Positions 1 to 9,024 of a stretch of DNA of 64,000 nt are shown here, piece by piece. The stretch spans positions 62,001 through 126,000 of the forward strand of contig CALRQL020000006.1 in NCBI GenBank assembly GCA_943370295.1, written 5' to 3'. This DNA comes from SB11 sp943370295. Its GTDB lineage: Bacteria > Bacteroidota > Bacteroidia > UBA8524. A model generated the notes under the pieces. The model searched no databases. It was not told the DNA's origin and saw only the letters and a list, made by a program, of their open reading frames with translations. The translations under genes were made by a program, and so were the position numbers. Each line of letters begins with the position of its first letter. The stretch's first letter is position 1.

Positions 1-692
1 TTTTAGAAATTGATTACGCTATAAAAGAATTATTTACTGAATATCAGGAACTAAAAAAGAAACACAACCAGATAATACTGCAAAAGCAAAACATTGATAA
101 ACCGTTGCAGCCTTTTGTACAAAACACTTTCTACTTTACCCTTGGAGCCAACTATAGTGGCATTCATCAAATTGATTCACCAAAAAATAAAGCAACCGTT
201 ATATACAATGAAACCACAGACGCTTTATTTGCCGTTGGCGGTAGCCATTGCTTCGGTAATCGGTTTTTCATAGGTTATCAATTAGGGCAAGCTATGTTTG
301 ATAATTTTGAAACTCTTTCCCCTTTAAGTTACGATACTTCTCAAACCTCTGCATCGCCACAAGCTGTGGCTTCAAGAAAACAGATGGTTTATACGGATTC
401 ATTGGTGCGTAAGGTATCCCCTTATTTCTCACTTCAAGTAACATTTCAGCAAAGAGTAGGGAAAATAGGGAGTGCCATAATTACACCGCTACAGTTTACA
501 TATTCCGTTAAAGCATCCTTGGGAGCATCCGTGCAACTAATTACAAACAATGGAGTGAGTGTGGGTGTTGCGGTTGAAAACCGGTTCATCACAACAAAAG
601 AGCTAGAACAATCCAACCAAGATAGTTTTAACAAAATATATTTTGGTTTTAGATTAGGCCTTATGCTTGCCGATTTTGATTTTATGAATTAA
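1..692 (+). CDS. Probable outer-membrane beta-barrel protein, 5' end outside window
   Basis: The frame is open from the first base (first full codon at base 3), so the gene starts upstream. A TTG at 105 is the first start-like codon inside but lies in the middle of a continuing protein, so I do not use it. The first visible residues are Lys/Gln-rich and probably helical (EYQELKKKHNQ). The rest alternates polar and hydrophobic residues with Gly and aromatic-rich strands (FYFTLGANYSG, FFIGYQLGQA, YFGFRLGLMLADFDF), the pattern of a small C-terminal outer-membrane barrel of the Bacteroidota type. The last 39 bases overlap the end of the convergent glycosyltransferase gene. No specific function can be given; a periplasmic adhesin domain is the main alternative. 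Confidence 0.6.
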   Translation, partial: LEIDYAIKELFTEYQELKKKHNQIILQKQNIDKPLQPFVQNTFYFTLGANYSGIHQIDSPKNKATVIYNETTDALFAVGGSHCFGNRFFIGYQLGQAMFDNFETLSPLSYDTSQTSASPQAVASRKQMVYTDSLVRKVSPYFSLQVTFQQRVGKIGSAIITPLQFTYSVKASLGASVQLITNNGVSVGVAVENRFITTKELEQSNQDSFNKIYFGFRLGLMLADFDFMN

Positions 693-1976
693 CGGCTTGC
701 AATTATAAATTGCCACTACTACCGCAATTACCAGCAAGGGATAAATTGGTACTTTAAACCTTGCACTGCCTATTGGTCCTGTAAGAAACCAAATATACCC
801 TGCCATAACCAATAAGTATATTTTTGGCCACAAAGGGGTTTTGGTAAATACAAACACACCGCACAGTAACAATATCAACACGTTGGCTGCCATTTGCAGC
901 AGCAGCACAATTATTAAGGCAATAGGTTGGGTTTTAATAAACCGTTTCAGTTCGCCCATATCACCTTTGCTGATGTAATGCAACAGCCCTAAACCATCTG
1001 TTTGCGGGATATTAAAAAAACTAACATAATCGTACCTGCCCGGGTCGGCCATAAAATTTAGCATCCCCCTTGCATGAAACTTGCCATAAGCTGGCACATC
1101 ACTTAGTAATATTTGTTTGCAGGTATCTTTAATATACTCGCATTGTTGCGCATAACTGCCCTTTTCAGTAACAGCACTATCTATCACTGCAATCACACTA
1201 TCGCCGTACTCACTGCCATACTTGGCAAATAAATAATATTTAGTGTTATAATCTTTTAAATTAACATGGGTGATGGATGAATAATGCCTGTAACCTGTTT
1301 GTTGATAGTTTACCCCACTCCACCAGTAGGCTACCAGTGGCAATAGTGCTACGGTTAAAGGTAACAAATAATGCCTGTTTTTAACCGAAAAAAATAAGAG
1401 CACGGCCAAGCTAATTACCCAAAAATACAGCATTACAGGTTTAGTAAGCAGCGCCAATGCAAGCAATACGATATTTGCTATTATCCAATATTGTTTGTTG
1501 GTTTTTAAATAGCGTAGAAAACAATAAAACGACGCAACCAGTAACACCTGCAACAAGGTTTCGCTCATTACCATATTGGCATATAACAGTTGATTAGGAA
1601 ATAGCACCCATAAAATTCCTGCCCACAACGCAGGTTTTTCTATCCCGAAATCGTTTCGTAATAATTTATATACCAGCCATGCACAAAAAATACTGATGAT
1701 ATTTTGCAACAACAGCACGGCATACAACGACCCGAAAATACCCGTCACCACCCAAATAAATAGTCCGTACAAAGGCGGACGTTTACTGTAATAATCAATT
1801 TTTATAGGTTGGGTTGGGTCGTTGGCGTAAAAACTACCCGTAGCTTCAAAGTTTTTTGCCTGCCATATATAGTCACCGCTATCAGGTAGCTGTATGTTAC
1901 CCTTGTACAAGGCCAATACAAAAAATACCGCATGCAGTAAGGTTATAAACAGCAGGTATTTTCGGGCATTACTCAA
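654..1976 (-). CDS. Multi-pass membrane glycosyltransferase, GT-C (ArnT/PMT-like)
   Basis: A 440-residue protein with an N-terminal membrane segment, a first extracytoplasmic loop carrying an acidic residue (LPDSGDYIWQAKNF), the short motif SKRPPLYG, and then about nine further hydrophobic segments ending in a Lys-rich tail. This is the layout of glycosyltransferases of the ArnT/PMT superfamily, which use lipid-linked sugars at the outer face of the inner membrane. MSETLLQ after the third or fourth helix resembles the acidic loop motif of the family. The gene lies 11 bases downstream of the inositol monophosphatase gene on the same strand and is probably co-transcribed. Its substrate (lipid A, a polyprenyl-linked glycan or a protein) cannot be told from the sequence. 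Confidence 0.75.
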   Translation of the reverse strand: MSNARKYLLFITLLHAVFFVLALYKGNIQLPDSGDYIWQAKNFEATGSFYANDPTQPIKIDYYSKRPPLYGLFIWVVTGIFGSLYAVLLLQNIISIFCAWLVYKLLRNDFGIEKPALWAGILWVLFPNQLLYANMVMSETLLQVLLVASFYCFLRYLKTNKQYWIIANIVLLALALLTKPVMLYFWVISLAVLLFFSVKNRHYLLPLTVALLPLVAYWWSGVNYQQTGYRHYSSITHVNLKDYNTKYYLFAKYGSEYGDSVIAVIDSAVTEKGSYAQQCEYIKDTCKQILLSDVPAYGKFHARGMLNFMADPGRYDYVSFFNIPQTDGLGLLHYISKGDMGELKRFIKTQPIALIIVLLLQMAANVLILLLCGVFVFTKTPLWPKIYLLVMAGYIWFLTGPIGSARFKVPIYPLLVIAVVVAIYNCKPLIHKIKIGKHKA

Positions 1977-1987
1977 CAGTGCAAGTA

Positions 1988-2785
1988 TTATTTTTTGAAA
2001 TTATCCTTAATTACCCCGTAAAACTCTTTATAAACTCCGGGGCAACAGGCCACAATTTCTTTCCCGAAAAGATAATTTCCCTTGCCTGAAAAATCAACCA
2101 CTTTGCCCCCCGCCTGCTGCACAATAAATGCACCCGCTGCCACATCCCAAGGACTAAGTCCCATCTCAAAAAACCCTTCAAAACGGCCCACTGCAGTATA
2201 AGCCAAATCAATAGCGGCACTACCCATACGACGCAAACCGCGTGTAGATTTCATATAATGGCGCAAACTATTCACATAGCCGTCCATACCGTCAAACTCA
2301 TAATAAGGGAAACCCGTTGCCAGCAGCGAGTCTTTCAAGGCATTTACAGGCGATACCTTAATCTCAGTACCGTTTAGATATGCCGCAGAATCTTTCCACG
2401 CATAAAAACACTCATCTTTGCACACCTCATACACAATCCCCATCACCAACTTGTCTTTCTCAAGCAATCCCACACTTACTGAAAACACAGGGATACCGTG
2501 AATAAAATTTGTAGTTCCGTCAAGCGGGTCAACCACCCAACGGTATTTGTGCCCTTCGGTTTGGGCTATCGTATTCTCTTCAGTAATAAATCCGCAATCC
2601 TCTATCAATTGGTCCAACCCCTCAACAAGTATCTTTTCAGCCGTCACATCCACATAGCTCACCAATTGGTTCAGGCTTTTTTCCTCAGTAGCCGTGCGGT
2701 CAAAGCTTGTAAACTCCTTGCGGATAAAAGCTCCTGCCTCCTGCACTACCTCAATAGCCTCACGGCACAACTTTTCATAATTCAT
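1988..2785 (-). CDS. suhB: Inositol monophosphatase family protein
   Basis: A 265-residue cytoplasmic phosphatase of the IMPase superfamily, which hydrolyses sugar or inositol monophosphates with Mg ions. The metal-binding motif is clear: FITEEN gives the first acidic ligand, WVVDPLDGTTNFIHG the DPxDGT signature, and SPWDVAAGAFIVQQAGG the C-terminal WDxAAG motif. Length is normal for the family. The ATG at 2785 is followed by a typical N-terminal helix (MNYEKLCREAIEVVQEAG). The gene leads a two-gene unit with the downstream glycosyltransferase. The symbol suhB follows usual practice for a single family member; a sugar phosphatase or CysQ-like role is possible. Confidence 0.85.
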   Translation of the reverse strand: MNYEKLCREAIEVVQEAGAFIRKEFTSFDRTATEEKSLNQLVSYVDVTAEKILVEGLDQLIEDCGFITEENTIAQTEGHKYRWVVDPLDGTTNFIHGIPVFSVSVGLLEKDKLVMGIVYEVCKDECFYAWKDSAAYLNGTEIKVSPVNALKDSLLATGFPYYEFDGMDGYVNSLRHYMKSTRGLRRMGSAAIDLAYTAVGRFEGFFEMGLSPWDVAAGAFIVQQAGGKVVDFSGKGNYLFGKEIVACCPGVYKEFYGVIKDNFKK

Positions 2786-2896
2786 GCCGCTAAGGTAAAA
2801 CGCATTGATGAAATGTGTAAGTAAAGAATAGAAAGAAACCGTTAATGACTAATTAGATATACTACCAACCCCTAATCACTAAACACTAACAACCAA

Positions 2897-3109
2897 TCAC
2901 TTCTTCACCGAAGTATCCTCTTGCAAAGGTTGGGGTACAGAAAGCTGCTTGCGCTGTATAGGCGGCTCAGCACCTTCTCTGTAGTAGTTTTTCCAGATAA
3001 GGAAACCACCGTAAAACACAATAAATATCATGGTGATAAGTATCGAACGCTTAAACGCCTTAGGGCTGGGTTCGCGGTCGTAAACAGGTATTTTGGGTTT
3101 ATTCTCCAT
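2897..3109 (-). CDS. Small single-pass membrane protein
   Basis: A 70-residue protein with a charged N-terminus (MENKPKIPVYDREPSPKAF), one membrane helix (SILITMIFIVFYGGFLIW) and a short polar tail with many Pro and Gln. I chose the ATG at 3109 over a TTG four codons earlier because ATG GAG lies inside the last codons of queD, so the two genes overlap by 11 bases and are probably translationally coupled. I do not recognise a family. The arrangement N-in, one helix, short periplasmic tail fits a small accessory membrane protein. Its link to queD may be only transcriptional. Confidence 0.6.
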   Translation of the reverse strand: MENKPKIPVYDREPSPKAFKRSILITMIFIVFYGGFLIWKNYYREGAEPPIQRKQLSVPQPLQEDTSVKK

Positions 3110-3530
3110 AATATTCAACAAAATTACGTTCAGTTTCCACCAGTTTCAAATAATGCAGTTGGCAACCATGCTCGCTGATAGGTCCGGCAAGCTGGTCCCA
3201 AATCTCCACCACAATATTTTCAATACTTGCCATTTTTCCGCGCATAAAATCAACATCCTCGTTGATGTTACGGTGGTCAAGCTTATCAATCACACGGTCG
3301 CGGATAATCTTTTTCAATTCCTTTAAGTCGATAATGAAACCTGTGTCAGGGTTTGGCGACCCTTTTACGGTTACAAACAACTCAAAATTATGACCGTGCC
3401 AGTTTTTATTGGCACAACGTCCAAATACTGCATCATTCTGCTCCTCCGTCCAATTAGGATTGTACAGTTTGTGGGCAGCATTAAAATGCTCCTTGCGGGT
3501 TATGTATAGTAATTTAGGTTTCTCAGCCAT
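3099..3530 (-). CDS. queD: 6-carboxytetrahydropterin synthase / PTPS family
   Basis: A 143-residue enzyme of the QueD/6-pyruvoyltetrahydropterin synthase family, which converts dihydroneopterin triphosphate to the pterin used for queuosine or biopterin. The zinc-binding histidines are in HFNAAHKL and NWHGHNF, with the catalytic Cys in FGRCANKN just before; a conserved Asp-His pair sits in DKLDHRNINED and the C-terminal Glu in LVETERN. The open frame reaches to 3710, but family proteins begin at MAEKPKLLYITRKEHF, and a Bacteroidota promoter at 3565-3596 lies inside that extension, so the ATG at 3530 is the start. The small membrane-protein gene overlaps its 3' end. Confidence 0.88.
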   Translation of the reverse strand: MAEKPKLLYITRKEHFNAAHKLYNPNWTEEQNDAVFGRCANKNWHGHNFELFVTVKGSPNPDTGFIIDLKELKKIIRDRVIDKLDHRNINEDVDFMRGKMASIENIVVEIWDQLAGPISEHGCQLHYLKLVETERNFVEYYGE

Positions 3531-3564
3531 GGCTGTAGGTTCTCCGTTGTTACAAAAAAGTGTG

Positions 3565-3596
3565 CAAAGGTAGTCATATAAAAACAGATTATCAAA
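3565..3596 (-). promoter_or_regulatory. Bacteroidota-type promoter of queD
   Basis: On the minus strand TTTG (3593-3596), a 20-base spacer and TACCTTTG (3565-3572) match the Bacteroidota -33/-7 consensus. Transcription would start near 3560, about 30 bases before the queD ATG. Confidence 0.65.
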
Positions 3597-3727
3597 AGCA
3601 CTGTAAACCGCCTGTAAAATCAACGTTTTTGCATTTTTCCGTAAAAACGTTTTAGGCATTTGCAAAAACTGCCTGAGAAAGCCAACCCAAGCACCCCACC
3701 TTTGTATCACAAACTATGAAAACATAA

Positions 3728-3763
3728 GGGGGCAGCACCGCAAAAGCTGCCCCTATTTTTTAA
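3728..3763 (+). terminator. Hairpin with T-run upstream of the lipoprotein gene
   Basis: GGGGCAGC (3729-3736) pairs with GCTGCCCC (3746-3753) around a 9-base loop and is followed by TATTTTTTAA, the form of an intrinsic terminator on the plus strand. It lies between a dead mini-ORF (ATGAAAACATAA at 3716-3727) and the ATG of the lipoprotein gene at 3777, so it is either an attenuator in that gene's leader or a leftover terminator. Confidence 0.6.
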
Positions 3764-3776
3764 AATTCTACCGCCT

Positions 3777-4559
3777 ATGAAACCACCCATACTGTTTTAT
3801 TTGCTGTTAGTAGTTTTTGCAAGTAGTTGCGCCTTTAACACCTATACCTACATACCACAAATGCCTAACCCAGCTGCATTTAGCAATGCTGAGCAATTTA
3901 AAGCAAATGCTGCGCTGGGACGTTCCCACCTCGAGGCACAAATAGCCTACTCACCCATGAACCATCTTGCAGTAAATGGAGGTGCTTTTTTGGGAGAGCA
4001 TAACCAACTTGCACTTGAGGGTGGCCTAACAGCATACACAAGGCTTATAAGAACTAAGCATTTATTTGTAACAGCTGGAGGCTCGCTTTCTCAGGGTACT
4101 ATTAATACTTCTTTTGATGATAATAAAAACATTAATGGAGTAGATTTTTACTCAATCAATTGTAACTATACCGGGAAACATTTTCAATACGGAATATATT
4201 GGCACGGTAACGATGTGTATTTGGACCGTGAGCATAACAGAAAAACATTCGGGTTTATTCTTAAACACAGCTACATTAATTATGATAGTTACAGTTATAC
4301 TGAAATAGACAGGAGTTTCAGAAGAATTCCAACCACACTGAATGCCGTAAACAGAACACAATTAAGTATTAAGTCTTTAACGTTGATGGCTTTTTTAGAA
4401 AACGAAATTTCTAAGTACGCTATCATACTCGTTCAAATGGGACTTCAACCCAAATCAACTCCGATGATAGGTTTATTCGATGCCCCACGTCAGCAGCGCA
4501 TATTTTGGCTACCTAGCCGCCCCTTTCTCAACATCGCCTTCGGAATCAAAATCGATTAA
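3777..4559 (+). CDS. Lipoprotein with beta-barrel-like body, family member 1 of 3
   Basis: A 260-residue protein with a lipoprotein signal peptide (lipobox ASSC near residue 18) and a strand-rich body. The mature start (YIPQMPNPAAF, then a stretch with AALGRSHLEAQIAYSP) matches two genes at 41947 and 42774 in order and spacing: signal, YxPxxP-N-xxF motif, a first strand with His-Glu-x-Gln, then alternating Gly-rich strands. The end (LNIAFGIKID) is a terminal barrel-like strand. It is probably surface or periplasmic. I do not recognise a named family. Its leader contains a terminator-like hairpin and a 15-base stretch identical to the start region of the 41947 gene. Confidence 0.7.
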   Translation: MKPPILFYLLLVVFASSCAFNTYTYIPQMPNPAAFSNAEQFKANAALGRSHLEAQIAYSPMNHLAVNGGAFLGEHNQLALEGGLTAYTRLIRTKHLFVTAGGSLSQGTINTSFDDNKNINGVDFYSINCNYTGKHFQYGIYWHGNDVYLDREHNRKTFGFILKHSYINYDSYSYTEIDRSFRRIPTTLNAVNRTQLSIKSLTLMAFLENEISKYAIILVQMGLQPKSTPMIGLFDAPRQQRIFWLPSRPFLNIAFGIKID

Positions 4560-4578
4560 TAACACTTCCTTAAGGCCA

Positions 4579-7065
4579 TTACTGTTTCACAAACTTGGTG
4601 TAGGTGGTAGTTGTTCCTGTACTCACCGATAAAAAGTAAATCCCTTGCGCTAATCCCGAAACATCAATATCAGCCTTCCCGCCTCTAAAGTATTGTGTGG
4701 CAAGGCACGCACGGCCGTGCATATCACTAATAGAAATCTTACCCGCTCCATCATCCTCAGTAACCACCGTTAATTGCGTAGTTGCAGGATTGGGATATAT
4801 TGTAATCCCCTGCGCGCCAACACTTGCTACAGCTACACTTTGCAGCCTGTCCATAGTACAATAAACTTTGTTGGTAGCATGCTGGGTAGCAAAATCAAAC
4901 CACACATCGGCCTTGTTCTTCACAAGCGTTCCGGCAGGTGTTTTATCACTCATACGTATCTTAAATCGTATGTGCCCTCTATTTTCAACAAAATCGTTAC
5001 TATGCAGCAAATTAGGTGGTAAATTAATATTAGAAAACGTCCACACCAGCACCCCTTTGCCCAATTGCGGGGGCAGATTAATTACCTGCGTAGTGTATGG
5101 ATGACTGGCGCCTAACTCTTGTATGTACTCAATACTTAAGTTCAAATCTATGGTATCAACCACCACTACAGTTTGTACAGTATCGGTAGTAGTATTTTCA
5201 AAACGTATCAGGTATTCCACCTCGCGTTGTCCACCATTAATATCAAAAACGGTAACACTATCCCCATCCTCCGGTTCCGGAAAAATATACTTCCCGTTCA
5301 AAGTAGTATCATTGTCCACCGTTTGTTGCAGCGTATCGTAATTATCGCTCCCAAAAACATCACTCACACTACCGGCATCGGCCAAAAACTCAATTTGCCC
5401 GGTTGATGCCCCTTCAACCTTCCCTTTAAAAATAATTGTTTTTTCCTCACCAGGGTCAAGGCTGCTAAACTCCCATTGCGCCACACCGCCCGTTACTAAT
5501 TGTGGCGGCGGAAATGCAACAAAATTTTTAAAGCCAGTGTCAATTTTTAATTTAAGCTTACCTTGTACAATTGTTTTACCCCCATTATTTTTATAACTCA
5601 GCGAGTATAACTCTGTAATCCCCCGTCGTGCCTTGTAGCCCGCATTGGGCAATATTTTAATCCCTATGTCCTCAATACTTCCATCAAGGCGTAGGGCAAA
5701 ATCGGCAGTATCAAAAATTATATTATTGGTAGCTGGTGTAAACTGGTATAATGTGGGGTTACAGCTACTTAACGACCAATATTTTTTGGGTAAAATGGTA
5801 ATAGGATAAGTGCCGCTGCGAGGTACCACAAAAAAGTAAATCCCTTCCCTATCCGTGTAGGCAACTACCAACCCATTAAACAAACGAACAACTTGCCCGG
5901 CTAATGGCCTTTCTCCTACATCGCGGCGGCAATTGTTATTTACGTCGTGGTACACTCGACCGGCTATAATAGCCAAATCATTATCAAACTCAGCAACCCG
6001 GTTTAGTTGTATTCTGCCGAAATTCAAAAAACTGCCTGTGGCAAAAAACCGGTTTTTAAATGCTTTTAAATATTTTACCCCTGTAAGATTTATTTCATCA
6101 AGGGTAAGCCACGATGTATCCGACCATTTAATAATACTATTGTTTTTGGGTGAGATATTAAACGAACCACAAGCCCACACCTCATCATCAAAAAACTCAA
6201 GATCACTGAATACAGCTATGTTTAAGTTAGGAAAGCCCTTTGTGCGGCTATGCCATCCGCCGTTTATATAAGAATAAATTATCCGCTCAGCATTATTTCC
6301 CAAACCTACGGCCATCAATTCGGTTTTAGCGTTTTGTAAATGACCAATAAATGTAAAAGGGCTTAAAGAATCGGCAATGGTTGTTGCACCCTTTATTTTA
6401 AAAACAGAAACGGTTTTATTACTGATTGTATGTGTATAATTACCACCTACAAACAGTGAGTCATTAAAAATTTCTAAATCAGTGGCGTGGCCTGTATATG
6501 TGCCGCCCTGAAATCCTTCTACTGCCTCCCACTTAAATCCATTGTATTTGGCCATTCCATTGGCTCTTGTAGTATCAATTCTTGCAAAACCGCCTGCAGC
6601 ATATAAAAATCCGTCAAACACCTTCAAAGCATTAATACGAAAAGGGCTTTGATCATCAACGCGCCGTCTGGCGGCATTCAGCCATTTTTTCCCGTCAAGC
6701 ACCAACAATCCTGTTTTTGATGAAGCAAAAAATACTGTATCAAAAAACCCACCTACATATAACTTATCCTTATACCATTCAATAGAAGTGATGTACGATG
6801 ATGGCCCACCAACAAACGTTGATAAATCTTGCCAAAAAAACCCATTCCAACGAGCCACACCAAAAATTTTATTGTTATTAGGGGCTGTGGTAGAGTCAAC
6901 AAAGGCAAAATACATCTGATCGTTTGTTGCTGTAACCGCGACAGGAATTTGCTGAAAACCCTGGCCAAGGGGTTTCCATATTTGCGCTGCTGCATAACGG
7001 ATGCTTAATACACCCAACAACAGCAATATGCCTGTTAGTTTTAAAAACTTCATCAACGCTTTCAC
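4579..7065 (-). CDS. Secreted T9SS type A sorting-domain protein with beta-propeller-like and DUF11-type domains
   Basis: An 828-residue exported protein. Residues 1-28 form a Sec signal ending AAAQ. Residues 30-370 are repeats of the kind WNGFFW, LYVGGFF, AKYNGFKWEAV, which suggest a propeller of short beta repeats. Residues around 375-440 form an SdrD B/Cna-B-like domain (GRVYHDVNNNCRRDVGE). The region to about 745 holds DUF11/DUF7619-like sandwich domains. The last 80 residues are a T9SS type A sorting domain (ITIYPNPATTQLTV, GLAQGIYFLSV, TKFVKQ), so the protein should be sent to the surface by the type IX system. It overlaps the upstream anti-sigma-like gene by 4 bases (ATGA) and is the last gene of that operon. 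Confidence 0.88.
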   Translation of the reverse strand: MKALMKFLKLTGILLLLGVLSIRYAAAQIWKPLGQGFQQIPVAVTATNDQMYFAFVDSTTAPNNNKIFGVARWNGFFWQDLSTFVGGPSSYITSIEWYKDKLYVGGFFDTVFFASSKTGLLVLDGKKWLNAARRRVDDQSPFRINALKVFDGFLYAAGGFARIDTTRANGMAKYNGFKWEAVEGFQGGTYTGHATDLEIFNDSLFVGGNYTHTISNKTVSVFKIKGATTIADSLSPFTFIGHLQNAKTELMAVGLGNNAERIIYSYINGGWHSRTKGFPNLNIAVFSDLEFFDDEVWACGSFNISPKNNSIIKWSDTSWLTLDEINLTGVKYLKAFKNRFFATGSFLNFGRIQLNRVAEFDNDLAIIAGRVYHDVNNNCRRDVGERPLAGQVVRLFNGLVVAYTDREGIYFFVVPRSGTYPITILPKKYWSLSSCNPTLYQFTPATNNIIFDTADFALRLDGSIEDIGIKILPNAGYKARRGITELYSLSYKNNGGKTIVQGKLKLKIDTGFKNFVAFPPPQLVTGGVAQWEFSSLDPGEEKTIIFKGKVEGASTGQIEFLADAGSVSDVFGSDNYDTLQQTVDNDTTLNGKYIFPEPEDGDSVTVFDINGGQREVEYLIRFENTTTDTVQTVVVVDTIDLNLSIEYIQELGASHPYTTQVINLPPQLGKGVLVWTFSNINLPPNLLHSNDFVENRGHIRFKIRMSDKTPAGTLVKNKADVWFDFATQHATNKVYCTMDRLQSVAVASVGAQGITIYPNPATTQLTVVTEDDGAGKISISDMHGRACLATQYFRGGKADIDVSGLAQGIYFLSVSTGTTTTYTKFVKQ

Positions 7066-8483
7066 TTCGTTAAATTATAATTTACCCCCAAATGTAACCC
7101 AAAATTACGCGGACGAACCACGGTACCAATAGCATTGCTATACACCCCGCGCGCAAAGCTACTCAACTGCAAGCCTGCATTCAGTTGCCATTGTGGGCTT
7201 AACTTGTAATATACCCCCGTTTGTATGGCTACACTTGCGTTCCACCTGCGCAAGACATCTTTTTGCTTTGCAGCATCGGTGCTAAACAAACTAAAAGGAC
7301 TTATCACTTCACCGCTCACACTTGCCAACCGTTGCAATTGAATACTACCGCCAAACTGCAATCCCAGTTTTTCAGTTAGTTTCAAGTTATAACTTGCTTG
7401 AAAAGGCAATGTAATATAGGTGTAGCGGCTGCCAATGGTAAGGTTTTGGCTACTATCCCTAAAATTGGTATAAAAATACCCTATGATTTGCCCTCCTGTA
7501 TTAAACACAGGTACCGAGTCGTACACCTGATGAGTATAGCGGTAATTACCGCGGGTAGCTACGGAGGTGAAACCTAAGCCTGTGCCCAACATCCAGTTGT
7601 TGATGCTGTAATTTACGGTGATAAGCGATGCTATTGCCAACCCGTTTTTAGTACCGTTGCGCAATATGCTGCCGTACTTGGTTTGGCTTTGAGCCGCAAA
7701 CATGGAGGCTGTAGGCGATAAATTAAATCCGATACTAAAAGGCGAGAGTTTCCCAAACGTTGGATTTTTTGTTGTTTTGGGCTCCGGTTCAATACTATCA
7801 ACCTTCGCTACTGAAGGTTCTGTCTGCTCTTGCGGCTTAGTAGTATCATTAGTCGCTATCACCAATGGTTTTGTATCGGCCATCGGAGTTTCTTCATGGC
7901 TTGCCTCAATGGGCTTACTGTCTTCTTTATTCTCAGTTTCTTTTGCTGTTGATGTTTCCTTGCTGCCTGCACCCGCACCATTATCAGTGCTTGGCTTGTC
8001 GGTAGTTTCTTTTCCCCCTGATTTATTGTTGCCTGTCTGTTTAGGCGCAGTTTTTTGCGTAGGCTGTACAGACTTATTATCATCTGCAAACTTCGATTCA
8101 GATTGAGTTGTGGTAACATCAGAACCTAAACCGCTGTTACTGTTTGCAGTTTCTGTAGATTGGGTTTGTGCACTCCCGTTTTGTGGACTGGGAGAAGAAA
8201 TATTTGAACTTGCTTGCTGCTCGGCTGAGCTTGTTGTTTGTTGTTGAGCGAATGCAGTAGTATTAGTATCTTTAGTATCACTGATAAGGTAAATACCCGT
8301 TCCTGTGCCTAACAACAACAAAACTCCCACTACCCACAGCCACATTATGCGACGTTTCCGGCCTTTTTGGGCAGCAGCCAACGAGGCCTGCATAGCAAAC
8401 CAATCGTTGCCCTCAACAGGTAACTGCATATTACCCAAGCCACGGCGGAAAAAATCGTCAATATGTATTCTCTTCTTAGTCAA
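7062..8483 (-). CDS. Anti-sigma-like membrane protein with periplasmic linker and outer-membrane-barrel-like domain
   Basis: A 473-residue protein. Residues 1-45 are cytoplasmic (DDFFRRGLGNMQLPVEGNDW), followed by one membrane helix (IMWLWVVGVLLLLGTGTGIY), a long Gln/Ser/Thr/Lys-rich linker of about 180 residues, and a C-terminal domain of about 220 residues with barrel-like strands (SIGFNLSPTASMFA, NWMLGTGLGFTSV, NFGLHLGVNYNLTK). This is the usual partner of Bacteroidota ECF sigma factors: an N-terminal cytoplasmic sigma-binding part and an envelope part. It overlaps the sigma gene by 8 bases upstream and the T9SS protein gene by 4 bases downstream. Sigma binding is inferred from position. 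Confidence 0.75.
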   Translation of the reverse strand: MTKKRIHIDDFFRRGLGNMQLPVEGNDWFAMQASLAAAQKGRKRRIMWLWVVGVLLLLGTGTGIYLISDTKDTNTTAFAQQQTTSSAEQQASSNISSPSPQNGSAQTQSTETANSNSGLGSDVTTTQSESKFADDNKSVQPTQKTAPKQTGNNKSGGKETTDKPSTDNGAGAGSKETSTAKETENKEDSKPIEASHEETPMADTKPLVIATNDTTKPQEQTEPSVAKVDSIEPEPKTTKNPTFGKLSPFSIGFNLSPTASMFAAQSQTKYGSILRNGTKNGLAIASLITVNYSINNWMLGTGLGFTSVATRGNYRYTHQVYDSVPVFNTGGQIIGYFYTNFRDSSQNLTIGSRYTYITLPFQASYNLKLTEKLGLQFGGSIQLQRLASVSGEVISPFSLFSTDAAKQKDVLRRWNASVAIQTGVYYKLSPQWQLNAGLQLSSFARGVYSNAIGTVVRPRNFGLHLGVNYNLTK

Positions 8484-9024
8484 TTAGTTTTTTATCTTTA
8501 AGTGCCTTTTTCAGCAAATCCCTCGCCCGCGATAATTGTGATTTTGAGGTCCCCTCTGATATTCCCAGCATTTGGGCAATGTCCTTGTGCCCGTATCCTT
8601 CAATAGCATATAAATTAAATACCAGTTTACTACCCTTAGGCAATTCATCCACCAACTGCAACAACACCTCCTCATTCACTTCGGGGCCGGGGTCGTCAAT
8701 CTCGTGCTCCACATCATACTCCTCAACGTCTTTTATAGTATCAAACAACTGCGAAACCTTCGTTTTCTTCTTAAAAAAATCAATCGAAGTATTAATCATA
8801 ATCCGTGTTATCCATGTTTCCAGCGTGCTGTTAAACTTAAACTTGCCGATATTCATAAACACCTTCACAAACGCCTCGTGCATTATATCTTTGGCATCGT
8901 CCCTATCGTTGCAGTAGCGGTAGCACACCGCCAGCATCTTAGGCGCAAGCCTTTGGTACAACGCCTGTTGCATCTTAGGGTCGTTATCAGCACAGCCCTT
9001 AACTATATCGTTATCATTCCACAC
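8476..9024 (-). CDS. ECF RNA polymerase sigma factor
   Basis: A 182-residue group 4 sigma factor. Region 2 lies at residues 20-90 (DAKDIMHEAFVKVFMNIGKF, then TWITRIMINTSIDFFKKK) and region 4 at 120-175 (LPKGSKLVFNLYAIEGYGHK, then DIAQMLGISEGTSKSQLSRA). The start is a GTG at 9024 because an in-frame TAA lies just upstream. It leads an operon with an anti-sigma-like membrane protein and a T9SS-exported protein, so it probably controls an envelope or adhesion response, including its own operon. Confidence 0.88.
   Translation of the reverse strand: MWNDNDIVKGCADNDPKMQQALYQRLAPKMLAVCYRYCNDRDDAKDIMHEAFVKVFMNIGKFKFNSTLETWITRIMINTSIDFFKKKTKVSQLFDTIKDVEEYDVEHEIDDPGPEVNEEVLLQLVDELPKGSKLVFNLYAIEGYGHKDIAQMLGISEGTSKSQLSRARDLLKKALKDKKLID

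Noticed and set aside
105..692. Complete 195-residue gene with TTG start
   Set aside because: The same frame is open upstream to the window edge without a stop, so the protein is longer and cut by the window.
3531..3710. N-terminal extension of QueD
   Set aside because: Family proteins start at the ATG at 3530, and a clear promoter lies within the extension.
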